NCBI GenBank assembly: GCA_009760855.2
Contig: WPIO01000141.1
Coordinates: forward strand, 247,501 to 311,500
From: Cristatella mucedo
Taxonomy: Eukaryota > Bryozoa > Phylactolaemata > Cristatellidae
Length of the DNA: 64,000 nucleotides
Direction: 5' to 3'
Part shown: positions 10,009 to 25,000 of the stretch, in pieces
Position numbering within the stretch: the first letter of the stretch is position 1
Layout of the letters: every line of letters begins with the position of its first letter
Program-made: the position numbers and the translations under genes
Notes under the pieces: generated by a model
The model's database searches: none
What the model was told of the DNA's origin: nothing
The model's input: the letters and a program-made list of their open reading frames with translations, nothing else

Positions 10009-13000
10009 TGCTGAAGTTGGAGATGTTGTCGAGAGACGAGATAAAGCGCTATGGACGACAGATGATCGTTCAAGACATTGGTAGGCCCGGTAAGACCTGT
10101 GCTGCTATGTTTTTCATTATAGCCTACGCCAGATGCCCGTAAAAAGTGCTATAAATGACACGATGTATTATTAGTACTAGCGTTTACCCTTTTAATTATC
10201 AGCGATAATACCAACTTTGCTTTGGAAGGCAGGGTTGAGTGTCCCCTTAGGTAGCTGGTTAGCCCACTTTACCAGCGGGATATGCTGCAGTTCTGTCTCA
10301 TTATCTCAAAATCTATCTGAAGGAAAAGGAGTACACTATTTGATACTGTTGGGTTGGACGAGAGTCACGGTATCTTTGAGCTCCGATACAGCCAAGCTGA
10401 TTATCTTCCCCTGTTGGTTTTCTCGTTGTTCCGTGCGATATTCAAAAATATATATTCGCACCTTTTCTTTTTTCCAGATCGGTGTTATCGAAGTTTGGTG
10501 CTTTCACACTCATCGTAATTTCTCACTTTTAATCTTTGTTAATGAAATTTAATTTTGACGATACAATACAATTTAAGATAACAGTGCGCTGTGGTCTTTT
10601 ATTTTGACGACTCAACTGATGCCACAAGTTCCAAATTTCCTGCTGTCATTTTCTGTCGGCCCATCTGAGTGATCCCACACATAACAAGGGACACACTTGA
10701 TCAAATATTCTCTCACAATTGTATGCTATCATCCCTTATTACTGCCAAATTCTGCACTTCTGACCACATGGTGATCTCACTCAGTATATAGTGTGCGCCT
10801 TCCTCTGCACCCAGAATCATTTGTGAATCGCGAAACCCTGAGACCATTGACATCGATGCTGTCTGCACGAGATTATCTTCTTTGCCACTTCTACTAAATC
10901 TTCCTTTCAACCTGTCATAATTGGTAGAATGCTACAGCGCGACACTAGCCGGCATGCTTGACGAGTTTGGTTGGACTCCATAGGGTTTCTCTATCTCAAT
11001 TCAGCGCAGTTCATCAATGTCTGTATTCAAGGAGGCCACGAGTCCTGAAATCCATCTCCGAGACAAAAGAAAACTACTAGTGCTGTAGACCCTATTCCCA
11101 CACTCCTACTTCTGCAATCCATAGACCTACTGCTGGCATGCACGAATAAAATAATAAATATGTCCTTAGCCTCAGGTCCTGTCTGTTCACCTTTCACAAA
11201 GGCAGTTGTTAGACCATTAATTAAGAGAGCAACATTAGGCCCAAGAGAGCTTGACCAACTTTTGCTCAAGTCTCCCTTCTGCCGTTTCAGTCGAAGACAT
11301 TGGAACCAAGTAAACTTATATATCGAAAATTCAGACCTAGCAAGTATGCCATAGTCTGATTTTCTAGCTAATCACTCAACTGAGACAGCATTGCTTTAAT
11401 CTATAACTAGTTTCGTTTATAAGGACCTTTGTGGATTCCGGATGCCACGACACTTTATGTGCCCAGAGAGGTCCAGAAGAACTACAGGGCCGGCCATGCC
11501 CTGCTGGGGCAACTACATTATTTTTCATGTCAGCCGCTCATCTAAAGCCAAAACGATTGAAGCTGGAGCAGCAGATGCTGATGATACCACATCAAAGCCG
11601 GTCCAGGACTCTGTGACGTCACGTAATGCCTAGACATTCGTTACTCCCTGCTTGCAAACTTTCCTGCCTGAGCAATAAGATTCCTACAATTTATGATAAT
11701 AATAATACATTTGGTATAGCACCCTCAGAGAATCAATCTCTTTCTTACATGGGCTGCAAATGATACACGATTGAATGATGAGACGTATCAGGCTTAGTAA
11801 TATAATAATAATAATGTACTTGATAAAGCGCCCTCAGAGAACTTAATCTCTTTCTAGGCGCTTTACATTTGCTGCAAAGGGAAATGCATTGATAAACAAC
11901 AAGAATAACATGGTTAGGGGTGACATGCACAGGGTCAGCATGCAAGTATGGTTAGTGGCAGCATGCGCATTGTCACCACTCATTAGCACGATTAGGACCA
12001 ATATCGTGGACTCACTAAATGCTGTCATGAAGAGATGAGCCACTAATTTCTTTGTAAATGTGGTCAAGTCAGAGGATGTCGTGACACAAATCGGAAGTGG
12101 GTCATACTCTCATTCTTGCCACTGTTATTGCCAGGCACAATCTAGGCTTTCACATCTATGCAGATGACACTCAGTTGCACCCTTGCTTTGACCCCTGCAT
12201 CGAATTCTCTCAGCTTCCTTGATACATTTATTGATGACATCTGCTCATGGATAAGAGCAAACTTTCTTATATTTAATCATGATAAAAACCAACTTACTAG
12301 TAATGGGCAAACCAAATGTTAACAAGCAAATGGTAAGTTTAAGCTCACAATTGTCTCTGCCAGCATATCTCATGTTGAATCGGAACTCAATCTAGGTGTC
12401 CTATTCCAAAGTGACCATTTATTAGACGATCACATCAGCTCCACAGTCGAGACTGCCTACCTTCTGCTTCATAACGTTGCTAAAATGTGGGCTTGTCTAG
12501 ACAGGGATACCGTATCTAAATTGCTCCATGCATTTGTGACATCCGTCTCGACTTCTGCAACTCACTGCATGCTCGTCTACCGGCCTATGCAATTAGGTGC
12601 TTGCACCTGGTGCAAAACTCTGCAGCTAGGCTTGTCTGTCACTGGCGTGGTTTAAATCGTACTTGTCTGATCGTGTTCAATCCTTGTCGTGTGGGGGTCA
12701 GGTCTCACACACGAGAAGTGAAGAAACCTGTGGATTCCCTCAAGGGTCTGTACTCGGTCCCTTGCTGTTCTCCATTTATACACAACCTCTGGGAAAAATG
12801 ATTAGGGTCCATGGAGTAGGATATCACTTTTATGCTGACGATACTCAGCTGTATTTGTCATTCAAACCGTCGGAATTCGCTGCAGCAACTGAGAAACTGA
12901 ATGCTTGCCTTGCCGATATTCGATCCTGGATATCGGAAAGCTTCCTGAAATTAAATGACGATAAAACCGAACTGCTGCTCATAGGACACCCTAATCGTGT

Positions 13001-16000
13001 GGCTAGATTAAAAGGCTTTGCTGTTCTAATAGGTGATGCTATTGTGCGACCTTCACCACGTGCTTGAAATTTATGTGTCGTTTTCGATAGCTGCCTCAAT
13101 TTTAAAAGCTTCATTCAGAAGACTGCTTCGACAGCTAGCCATCACGTCCGATCCCTATTCAAGATCAGGAGCTGTCTCCCATAGTTGCTTTAGAAAATTC
13201 AACTAGCTCCTTAGTTCTGTCTCGGCTTGATTATTGTAATTCCCTTTTGGCTGGGCTACCAAAGGAAGCACCTAGGCCACTGCAGTTGACTATGAATATG
13301 GCTGCAAGGCTAGTCTTCATGGCCCAGAGGTTTGAGAACGTGTCTTCTTTGCTTAAAGAGCTAGAATGCTTGCCGGTTGAGCAAAGGATACAGAGCAAAG
13401 TGCTTACGCTGACCCACACGGCCCGCCACGGCTTGGCTCCTTCATACCTAGCTGAACTGCTGCATCAGTTTCAGCCTGTTCGCGCCCCCAGGTCCTGTGT
13501 GGACAATAAATTAGCTGTCCCATTCCTCCGCTTAAAGACAGTTGGCGACAGAAGCTTTAGCTGTGCAGATCCTAGACTGTGGAACTCGCTTCCACAATTC
13601 TTACGCAACGATAACTACTCTCCTACTGCCGACTATGGCACATCTTTTTCAGCGGTTCTCAGCTGCTACTTCCATGCTACTCACTACCTCAACTGCTCTC
13701 CTGACTCTGCTATGCTTCCCACTTTCTCTTTGTTGTGTGAGACGAAGTCTGTTGGCTACCGAATGCGTACCGAAAGCCGCTTAGGCTGTGAGTGCACTAT
13801 ACAAAACTCTCCTGCATAACACTCACATGGTCTTTATGACTTTGTAGAGTTACAGACGAATATAGATTACATTATATTGCATGAGCAACAGAGACAACCC
13901 ATGTAAAGTGCACTGAAAGACATTTAGTGTTCTTATGGTGCCACAGAAGTATTTTAATGTTGTCATTGCTATTAATATACTCCACCATAGATCCTAAGGG
14001 CATGTGTATGGGCCGAATAAAGGAGCTTCCTAATGTAATGTTATGTATCTCCGTCCATAACTCCACAAAGCCAGAAAGACTAAGCAAGTGTTACGTAGGA
14101 GAGTGGTATATAACCCTCTCAAAGCCAAACCGGCTTTTGGTACTCTTGGGTTAGCCAACAGACTTCATCTCACACAAGAAGAGAAAGTGAGAAGCATAGC
14201 AGAGTCAGGAGAACGGTCGTGGTAGTGAGTAGCATGAAAGTAGCAGCTCAGGATGGCTTGAAAGGATTTGCCACAGTCCGGCAGCAGGAGAGTACATGTA
14301 ATTGCATATGAATTGTGGAAGTTAAGTTCCACAGTCTAGGACCTGCAGACCAAAAGCTTCTGTCGCCAGGGTCTTTAAGCAGAGGAATGAAACAGCTAAT
14401 TTATTGTTCATACAGGACCAACTGCACGAGGAGGCTGAAACTAGTGCACCATTGCAGCATCCATCATGGAAGGAGCCGGCCACTAGGACCCATTGACCGG
14501 TTCAGGCAAGGTGACAGACAGTTCAAAGGTTTAGCAAATGAATTCTATGCTACACCCATGCTGCACTCATGCAGCATGCATTAGAGAGCTGCCTTGCACT
14601 AGAAAGCAGCCTTGGGCGACTTCAGGTGCCGTGCAGACCTTTACATGACTTCTTCATGACATCTTTGTTCTCATGAGCTGTCTTCGGATATGCTAGTCAA
14701 AACAGGACCTGCTTACCATAAGGTGGTAAGTCGCCATTAGTCACTACCTAGCAGCTGGCCTTCTGCTAGCGGCATGGCACGTCAGTTAGAACTTCCCTGC
14801 ATCCTGTGCCCCCTATTAAGTGCTCGGCTATCAATAAATAAATAAATAAATACTGATTTAGCAGCCTCTTTTGTATGGCAGAAGGAGAGCTGTCACCACC
14901 TCATGCAGTGGCTACAAAGGATTGCCCACAGCAGGATTCAAGGCCATGCCCTTGGTCCCGAGGTCGTGAAAGCAACCCCCTTACCTTGTGTGCCATCACG
15001 GCTCACCAATCAACCATACGATCTGTAAGTTTGAAGAGTTTAAAGGTCTTATTAGCATTTATTGTGGTACTATCTCACTTACCGTGCCTCAGCATGTTGT
15101 GAAAAGTCGGCCATTATTAAGGATCCATCTGAATTCGTCATCGCAACTTCCGCCGGGTCGGCTTCATGCCATCTAACATAAAAGCCACTTTATCGGCGTC
15201 CTTTATTTATTGTACAGCCTCTTAAATTCTGCCTGCTAAATGTCCACTCCCTAAAAACCAAAGGGTTACTTATCTTGGATCAGGCTGTCTACATTTAAAT
15301 TATGATAACGATTCTGATCTTAATGATACTGGTTGTGATGCAGCCTTTGAATTATTATCTTTTTGCAAATCGAAAAAGCCTCTAACGGACATTATTATTG
15401 GCTCCATGTTTTAGGGCAGGAGTCACTGGCAGGCGCCGCTGTGCTCATCGTAGGCTGTGGCGGACTGGGCTGTCCTGCTGCTCTGTACTTGGCCGGAGCA
15501 GGCGTTGGTGAGTAGGAGAAAGGGGGTGTGACGCCTGTGACGCTGTAGATACTGCCCACACCGCTCCCTCTGAGCTGATGCGCCACCTACTGCTGTGAAG
15601 GCGTGGCTCATGCAGGTGCATGCATGGTTGTATCCATGCCAGAATCAGTGCATTGGCTCCTTTGCTCTTAGTTCTGGTGTTACTCATCTGTCATTTGTGT
15701 GACCAGAGGAGATGCCTGAGATACCTATAACTAAACATTGAACTCTTGTCTCTATTCGTCTTTCTGATTTTGCTTTTGCTGTTGCTGCAAGTAGATGGGT
15801 GCTGTGATATAGTGTTCTCTGAGTATTACGATCACCTATGTTATGCACACTGGCGTTGTGCATGCTATCATTAACCAACTGATCGTGCTTCCTTTCCAGC
15901 ATATGTAAAATGCTTAGGAAAGTGGTTTAGTTCATGTTGGGCACGAATAAAAAATATCTTGTTATTATTATTGTTTGACTTCACTGTAAATTTGCTGTCA

Positions 16001-19000
16001 CTGTCGACTCCACGAAGGCAGTGACCTGCTGCTGTTACGTCTTTTGATAGGCACATTGGGTTTACTTGATTATGACTCGGTGGAGTTGCATAACCTTCAT
16101 CGTCAGATCCTTCACAATGAGGGCAGTGTGAAGCAGCCGAAGTGCGAGTCGGCCGCTGCTGCCATCGCTCGGTAGGTGTCGTTATACTTCCGGCCGATAC
16201 AGGTAAAAATCACCTATGAAAACCTCACTTTTGCTTTCGGAAGGTGGATATTAATGTCCACTGGCTTCAGTGGGCGAGTCTGCTGCCATACTGAAAGGCG
16301 CCCATGCAATTCTTTCTTAATGCAGCAAAATCTTTGTGTGAGAAAATTTAAAAAATATTTGCTGGTGGCCGAGTTTTACAAAAGTCGCGGTTTCGCTGCA
16401 TTCTGGCATGAATGCGCGGTCTGGCACGCTGGTTTAGTGGTTTTTTGCCATTTTCTTGCCATCTTGTCAATCTTGCTACAGTTAGTATCCTACACTCTCC
16501 GATGGCCATTGTAGTTTGCACTTTCTCGTTTTCACTAATTTCAACTTCTGATCTTTTTCGATGACATGGAAATTTTAATAATACAGTGCAATTCGCCTCT
16601 GGAAATTATATTCCTGCAGCCACTCTTTATATTGGTCAGCACCTGCTAGCCAATCAGCAGTGACCTCTGTTTACTTGTCCTATCGACTCCATGTACTTGC
16701 ATCCAATTACATTATGTTCACAAGTATATAGGTGTATGACATAAGTACGGCTAACTCTTAAGTTATATGCTCGGTTCTCTTACTATACACGTGTGCTCCT
16801 GTGTTTGGGTTGCAGTCTCTTATTTTGCCTTGTGTTTCACATGATTCGATCTTACGATTGATATTGTTCTATGTACGCTGCCCGCTGTCTCTGCAACTGG
16901 TCGCAGAGGCTCATTTGCTGTTGCAGATTGAACAGTCGCGTCCGATGTGTTATCCACCACGTGCAGATCTGCCATCTGAATGCAATGGAAATTATAAATC
17001 CGTATCTTTTTCGGGTTTCATTGTATTGCCTCCGGTGGTGTGTTATCCTAATGTCAGTCGAATCGGTAGTCGAACAGTTGTAGACCACAGACTCTTCTCA
17101 GCCTCTGTCAAGTGCAGCGAATTAACATCGTCGTTTCGGGAGGGGGTAGAGTGTATGTGCCTGCGAATGCACGTTTTCGTGTCATTGTATGCATGTAAAT
17201 GTGGCCTTGCTGCTAAGTTTCAGGGACTTTGACTGTGGCCGACAAGGTTCTTGCAGGGATTTCTTGCTTTGCATTTGCTTCGTAAGGGAAAGTCGGGCAC
17301 TCGTGGTGTTTGTACAGATCGCTGTTACTCCCTTGCAATTATTAGCTGCCTCACATCAGCTACTACCTTAACTCGACATCAGATATGACGTCGTGATTGA
17401 TGCATCGGACAATGTGGCCACACGATACCTGCTTAATGATGCCTGTGTGATGTTGAGCAAGCCGCTCGTGTCTGGCAGTGCTCTGCAGTGGGAAGGGCAG
17501 GTGAGCAAGTGAACTGCTGCTGCTGCTGGTAGTGCTATGCATTTGCAAAGAGCAGTTGACAGGGTTGCTTTGCCATTTGATTTTGCTCCTGCAGCAATAC
17601 TGTACATCAAGGAGGGGCCGATGCTGCAGCACTGCAGTAGTTTGTGTGTGGGGAAGGGGTACCGGTGCTGATACGGCTGAAGTGCTATGCAGTGGGGTTG
17701 GAGCTGGGCTCTTTATACGGACTGCTTGACTGGTCTGCCGGAGCAAAGCCAGTGTGCAGCAGTTGTCTCCCCACGCCCCAGACGTACTGCACCACAGCCG
17801 CGGCTGGTGCTCAGAGCTCGGTCTTTTTGCCGACGAAGCTTGAGTGTAGCCGACCTCCATCAACCTCTGTCCATTTCGGCACTCTGACAATGTCAGTGCT
17901 ATGCAGTAGTCTGCAGGAGCATCAGCCGGACTAGCACTGCCTAGTTTGTGCTTCGATGAGCTCTGCTCTGTCGCCTGAGGCAGCCGCTGCGGTCCGGCAG
18001 CATAAGTTGGCCCCACCGCCGGCCTTGTCGGCAACATGCAGGCCTTCCCGTCGCTGCTTCGTGTCGCCCGTGTGAATCTTTTCTTTGGAACCGTAATCAA
18101 AGCCCTTTTTATGTTAGGTGTGCTGTGTCTGATCATACTTATGCGATCATAATTTGACATGTGCTCAAGTGCTTATATTTACCCACAGCCGAGCTAGCGT
18201 ACCGACCCTCATGCTGCCATTAGGTAGACCACATTGGTCGCACATACTTGCCGTTCCCCGGGCATCCTACTATTGTTGCATGTAGCTGTTTGATTTGCTT
18301 GATCTAAATGCAGAATATCAGCCGATAGCTACGTTATAGACTGTAGATAGATCAAATACTGCAATGCTTGGCTTCCATAGCCGTGCTTGTAGTCTGTGAA
18401 CTTGATTCACGCGAGTTTCTTACACTTCAAAACTTGCCTTCGTAACAGCTTACAGTGTACAATCATGAAGGCGGCCCCTGCTACCGCTGTTTGTATCCAC
18501 AGCCACCGCCGCCGGCTGCAGTGTCCAAGTGCTCGGAGAGTGGTGTTATAGGTCCTGGTGAGTTACACTTGTTTACTTTCTTCATTTCATGTCTGCTCTT
18601 TATTCTTGCTACCTTCGTTGGCTATGCTCCAATTGGAGCAGTGATAGAGATGGTGTGAGTAAGTAGGGCTTGCAAAACAGGTGGCAATTGACGAATATGT
18701 GGCTGTAAGTTTTAAGCAATTGGCTTGAGGTGTAACAGTGTGTGTGTTTCAGAAGTTGATCTCAATGCGTGCACATCTGTGTGTGTGTGTGTGGGGGGGG
18801 CACTTGCATGAGCCTGTGTGATGGAGCCGACTGTTCTTGTGCATGTGCACCTCTGTGCCATGAGTATAATGTGTTCTCGTGTGCAATTGTTGTGCATTTG
18901 TTCTCGTGCGTGTGTATGCATGCAAGACTGTGGAGCTGATGTGGTCGTCCAATGAAAGGTCACTTTGGAACATGGCACCTAGATTTCGTGCAGATTCAAC

Positions 19001-22000
19001 AGGAGATATGCTTGCAGAGCCGATTATGAGCATTAGCATTTCTGAATAACACTTGGTTTGCGTGTAACTATTAAGTTGGTTTTTATCATCATTCAATTTA
19101 AGAATCTTGCTGCAATCCATGTGCTACTGTCATTAATACATGCAGCAAGGGTGTTGAAATAATTCAACGTGCTGGAGGGCTGGGAGAGATCAAACCAAAG
19201 GTACTACTGAGTGTCGTCTGCATGGAAGCGAAACCCTGGATTGTTCCTGGCTATCACATCGGCAGCAGGGAGGGTATAAACCGTGAAAAGAACAAGATCA
19301 AGCACAAAGCCCTGGGTTACCCCATATTTCAGCGGTTCCTCATATGATTTTTGTCCATTCTCATCAATACTCCTGAGTCCCACACCGAGATAAGACTTAA
19401 ACGATTGCAATGCTGTTCCAGTGATGCCCAGGCGAGATGAGAGGCACTCAAGAAAAACTTCGTGATAGATAGTTTCAAACCTGCCCAAAGATCAAACCTG
19501 CCCAAAGGTCGAGCAAAACAAACAGAGATACTCAACCTAGGTCTGCATTCCTAAATAGGTCGTTAGCCTCCCAAACCAATGCCGACTTGTTGAAGTGATT
19601 AGCTCTAAAAACCAGACATGAACTTAATAAGGTTTGAAGATCCAATGTACGAGTTCAGCTGGTCTGCCATAACTTGTTGCAGTGTCTTTTATAGAAACGG
19701 TAGTAGGGAGACCGAACAGAAGTTGCTCAAGTTCTCTCGGTCTAGTGTTGCTTTTGAGAGTATTGGCCTGACTACAGCCTTTTTGAATGGTGGTGGGCCA
19801 TGAGGCTAATGACATATTTATGATGTTAGTTATGCATGGCAGCATCAGATCAATGCATCGTAGATACATGATAGTGGCAATCTTAGCAGGAAGCAAGTTC
19901 CTGACTTTCGGTTAATATCAACAAAAGGCCTGTCAGCCAACGATTTCAATTTGGTTATTGCAAATGGTAATAATAATAATAATGCACTTGATAAAGCGCC
20001 CTCAGAGAACTTAATCTCTTTCTAGGTGCTTTACATTTGCTGCAAAGGGAAATGCAATTGAATGGTAAGTAAAATCATGCTTGAAAAGCAATCAAAATTA
20101 ATATTATGGTTAGGGGTGACATGCACAGGGTCAGCATGCAAATGTGGTTAGTGGCAGCATGCACAGTGTCAGCACACATAAGCACGTGAAGGACGAATCA
20201 TAGGGACCCACTAAATGCTGTCCTAAATAGGTGTGTTTTTAAGTTCCTTTTAAATGTGGTCAGGTCAGGGGATGTTCTGACGCAGGTCGGGATTGAGTTC
20301 CAGGCTTTGGGAGCATACGAACTAAATGCACGGTCTCCAAAGGATTTAAGGTTTGTACGAGGTATTTGTAGACTGTTGGATTCCGAAAAGCGGGTGGTAC
20401 GATGCCTGGCCTGATGGGGGAGTATGTCGGAGAGATAAGCTGGAGCCAAAGAATGAAGGGACCTAAAAGTGAGCGACAAAACGGTGTTGATAGCCGTAAT
20501 GGCTCTTCTGTTGCAAAAGAGGCTGTCAAATCAGCTAGTATTTTTTGAAGCCACTTTTTGGCCAGACTATGGATCTGGAAATAAATTAGATGCTTGATAG
20601 TGAGTTTGAGACAGAAGTGGGCTAAAGTGGCTGCTATATCATTTTGATGAGAGACCAGACGAGCTTCGGAGCTCTGCATTAATTTGCAGACGAGAAAGGA
20701 CAACACAGATGGAAGACATGAATAAAGAATCTCTATTGCCTGCTGCAACGAAGGAGTGAAAGCTGCTTAGGCTGCTAATCTGCTGTTATATAACTAAGGT
20801 TGTTGTTGGCCATGTCTATCCATGAGGTCGTGTGGTTATGGTTATGGTTATGCAGTCTGCAACTGCTGGATTTATATTCTATCTTCTTTACATTTCTAGT
20901 GACGGGTGCTATTGGTGCTATGCAAGCATTAGAAGCAATCAAGATAATTTGCCGATGTGGCTGTATCCTTGTTTGTGTCACACACGCAGTCTTGGATGGA
21001 TGCACGTACCAAGTCTGACACCACTGTGCTTAGAACCGTTTTGTTTGGATAACAAGCCAGTGCAGTCTTCACTGCCAACACTTTGTGACTGGGTTGTTAG
21101 TTCACCTAGATTTAACGCAAATAACTGCCTGTCAGTATGAAATCACGTTGCAGTAGAATAAATGCACAGCTGAGGCGGACTTGGAATAAATGCTCACCTG
21201 GCTATCGACCAAAATAGGCGCTTTTGGCTCTTGCAGTAACCATCACCCCGGCTTGCCTGTCCTCAGAGGTGTGATACCCCTTGGCAAGCTCTGCCTCTGA
21301 GCTAGGACAGTCCTTGTTGCCTGTACCTCTCAATGCTCTGGCACCGATTTCTCCCCATCGGGCAGCACAGCGCACAGGCAGAAGCTGTCAACAGCTAGTC
21401 TTGGCAGATGGTAGTGGGCCGATGCCGTTTCTCCCGACTCGTGTCCTAGCAAGGAGTGACCTAGCAGAATCGCTGATCTGGCAGCCTCAGCTGGCTCACC
21501 ATTTTGTCACGCCAGCTTTCCACGGGTAGATGGGGCAGCCGTTGTTTCCTTGTCATTCGGCGAGTCACTAGCTCCACTTCTGAAAGCAGCCGTTTCACAT
21601 CATTGGCTCCATGTGCACGGTCATTATGGCATAGAGCAAGCCATGTCGACAGCTGTGGAGCTTCGTTGTGGCTAATCTGATTTCATAGTGGTGCTGTCAA
21701 TTGATTGGTGGACTTTCTGAAACTAAGGTATTGCTGATTGATATCGTCGTGGCAGAGTTTCTGGTGTAATGATCCTATCGTGCAATGATTTGCTTTGCAA
21801 CTGGGCAGAATCAAATAGACTGCTGTAGCTTAACGTTGACTAGCCTTGACCTCGAGCTATAAGCTGTCATGTCCGGCCGACTCCTGCTTTTCGACGGTCT
21901 CGCTGCATCGAATGTCTGCGTGAAGCTGCGTCCGAGGCAGCCGGACTGTTCGGTCTGCGGCGAGCAGCCGAGTGTGACTCGGCTCATCGACTATGAGCAG

Positions 22001-25000
22001 TTCTGCGGATCTCCGGCGGCCGATGGCGTAAGCATTCGTCGTCCCTTCTGCAGCCTCCATGCCCGAAAAAGCTCGATTATCGTGGCTCGACCGTCTCTTT
22101 CTAGATGCTGATAGCTACTGTGTGACTTGTTTATTTTGTAGCCTGCTTCACTGAGTTTGCTGAATGAAGATGAACGTCTAACGGCTACGGTAAGCTATGC
22201 AAGTTGTGCCGTAACTATCATGATTGCATTGTGCAATAAAAATGGCTCTTTTTGCAATTGGGTTTGAACTGGGAGCCGATCAAGGGGCGATCGTTACTCA
22301 CTTTTCTGCACTTGATCTAAGTTAGGTGTCATCATCATAATAATTAAAATAATAGTATACCTTTATGAAGACTTAAGAGAACTGGATATATTTTCTGTGT
22401 ACTTCAGATGGGCTTGAATTAAAGCATTTAACTGACTAGTGAGAATAATAGGCACATTTGCAGCAAATGTAAAGCGCCTAGAGAGAGATTGAGTTCTCTG
22501 AGAGCGCTTTATCAAGTGCATTATTATTATTATTATTATTATTTGCATAGACTCTTAAAAGACTATATGTATATTCATAGCAGCAAATGTAAAGTGCCTA
22601 AAAAGATATTAGGTTCCTGAGGGCGCTACACAAGTGTTTTGTTATTATTATTACTTGTCTGTAAAGCCCTAAGAGAACTGAATCTATCCAGGTGCTTCAC
22701 ACATGCTGAATGCTCAAGCCCACTACCTCAGTCGTAAATGCGAGCACCTTAACCAGTAGGCTTCTTTTCAAATGCCAACAAGTCGGTGGATGTCGTGTCT
22801 GTTTGTAGTGAATACCGAGCTCTGGGTGCATATAAACAGAAGGTGTGGTCTAAAAACGAAGTCGGGTTGGTTTTTGGGTGACAGAAAAAATAATAACATA
22901 ATAATAATAATACATTTGTAAAGTGCCCTCAAAGAACTTGATCTCTTTCTAGGCACTTTACATTTGCTGCAATGGAAGCATGATCGAATGGATAATGGCT
23001 GTGCTTAATGACAACAAAGATAGCATGGTTAGAGATGACATGCATAGGGTCAGTATGCAAATATGGTTAGTGGAAGCATGTACAGTGTCAGCAAGCATAC
23101 GCACACAAAGAACTAATCACTTGGACCCACTAAATGATGTGATAAACAGGTGCGTTTTTAGTTTTCTTTATAAATGTGTTCAAGTCAGGATGTCTCGTGA
23201 TGAAAGTCGGAACTGAGTTCCAGCCTTTGGGCGCATACAAACTAAAGGCATGGTCTTCCAAGAATTTGAGGTTTGTACGAGATATAGGTAGACGTTTTGG
23301 TTAAGAAAAGCCGGTGGTACTATGCTTAACCTGATGAAGGAATAGATCTAATAATATAATAATAATAATAATAATTCTCTTGATAAAGCGCTTTCAGAGA
23401 ACTTAATCTCTCTCTAGGCTCTTTAAATTTGCTGCAAAGTGAAATGCGATTGAATGGTAAGTTAAATTATGCTTGAAAAACAAACAAAATGAATAATATG
23501 GTTAGGCGATCTGATAGGTAAGCTGGGGAGAAAGAATGAAGGGACCTAGACGTGAGTGACAGAACCTTTAAGTTGGTGCACCGCTTGACTGGGAGCCAGT
23601 GCAGGTCGGCAAGAACTGGTGCGAGCTGGCAACTGCAATGCTCACGACAGACAAGCCTAGCTGCAGAGGTTTGCATCAGCTGTAAGCGCCTGATTGCACA
23701 GGCCGGTAGGCAAGCAAGCAGTGAGGTACAAAAATCGAGACGGGATGTCATAAATGCGTGGACCAATTTAAATGTGGTATCCCTTTCTAAACAAGCCTAT
23801 ATTTTAGCCATATTTTGTGGCTGACAGTATGCAGACTTGGCTTTGGAGCTGATTTGGCTGTCTAATGACAAGTGACTTTGGAACTGGACTCATAGATTTC
23901 ATGCAGATTCAACAGGAGATATGCTGGCAGAGCCGATTGTGAGCGTAAACCTTTCCAATTTCTGAATCACTCTTGGTTTGCTCATAAGTTGGTTTTACCA
24001 TCATTCAATTTAAGAACCTTTGCTGCAACTTTCCATGTGCAGATGTCATCAATACATGCCACTAGGGAGTTAAGAGAATTCGATGTGCTGGAGTGCTGAG
24101 AGGGATCCAAGGAGAGGTACAACTGAGTGGCATCTGTATAGAATAGCGTGTAATAATGTTAAGCGCCTAGAAAGAGATTGAGTTCTCTGAGGGTACTTGA
24201 TCAAGTGCAGTATTGTTATTATTATAATAGAAGTGAAAGCCTAAATAGTGCCTGGCAATCACATTGGCTAGATGGAAAGTATAAACCGTGAAAAACCGGA
24301 CCAAGCACAGAGCCCTGGGGTACTCCATATTTCAGAGGTTCCTCAAATGATCTTCATCCATTCACACTAATACTCTAGAGTCTCGCAGTGAGATGGGACC
24401 TGAACGGCAATAATTCAGTGCTAGTGATGCCCAGCCGAGATGAGAGGCACCCAATAAGGACTTGGGGATTGATAGTATCAAAAGCTGCCAAAAGATAGAG
24501 CAAACCAAGCACAGATACTCTAGCTAAGTCTGCATTCCTAAATTTAATTTATATTTATAATTTATAAATGTATATAGGTCGTTATACACCTTAAGCAGTG
24601 GTGCCTCAATGAAGTCATTAGCTCTAAAACCAGACTGGAACTTACTAGCTCAATTAGCTTACTAGAAAAACGTCCCGAGTGAAATTAGCTGTTAGTGCTA
24701 AGGGTATCCTTAGCGATATAGCAAGTGTGCCAGACAGGTCAGCAAAGCAGAGCAAGCGAATTGATGTGAGCCTAAATGTGAGTGACAGGCCGCTCCTAAT
24801 GCCGATGCACTGCTTGATGTGGAGACATTGCAGATTGGAGTTAAGTAAATTAATACCACAGCTGCACAGTTTAGATAAGGATACCACATCTAAGCTGGTC
24901 CATGCTTTTGTGACAACCCGTCTTGACTTCTAAAACTCACTGCTTGATGGCCTACCGGCATGTGCAATCAGGCGCTTACAGCTGTTGCAAAACTCTGCAG

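Noticed and set aside
17363-18160. 265-codon minus-strand frame
   Set aside because: Antisense to a MOCS3 exon and intron; the plus strand carries a conserved exon at 17383-17500.
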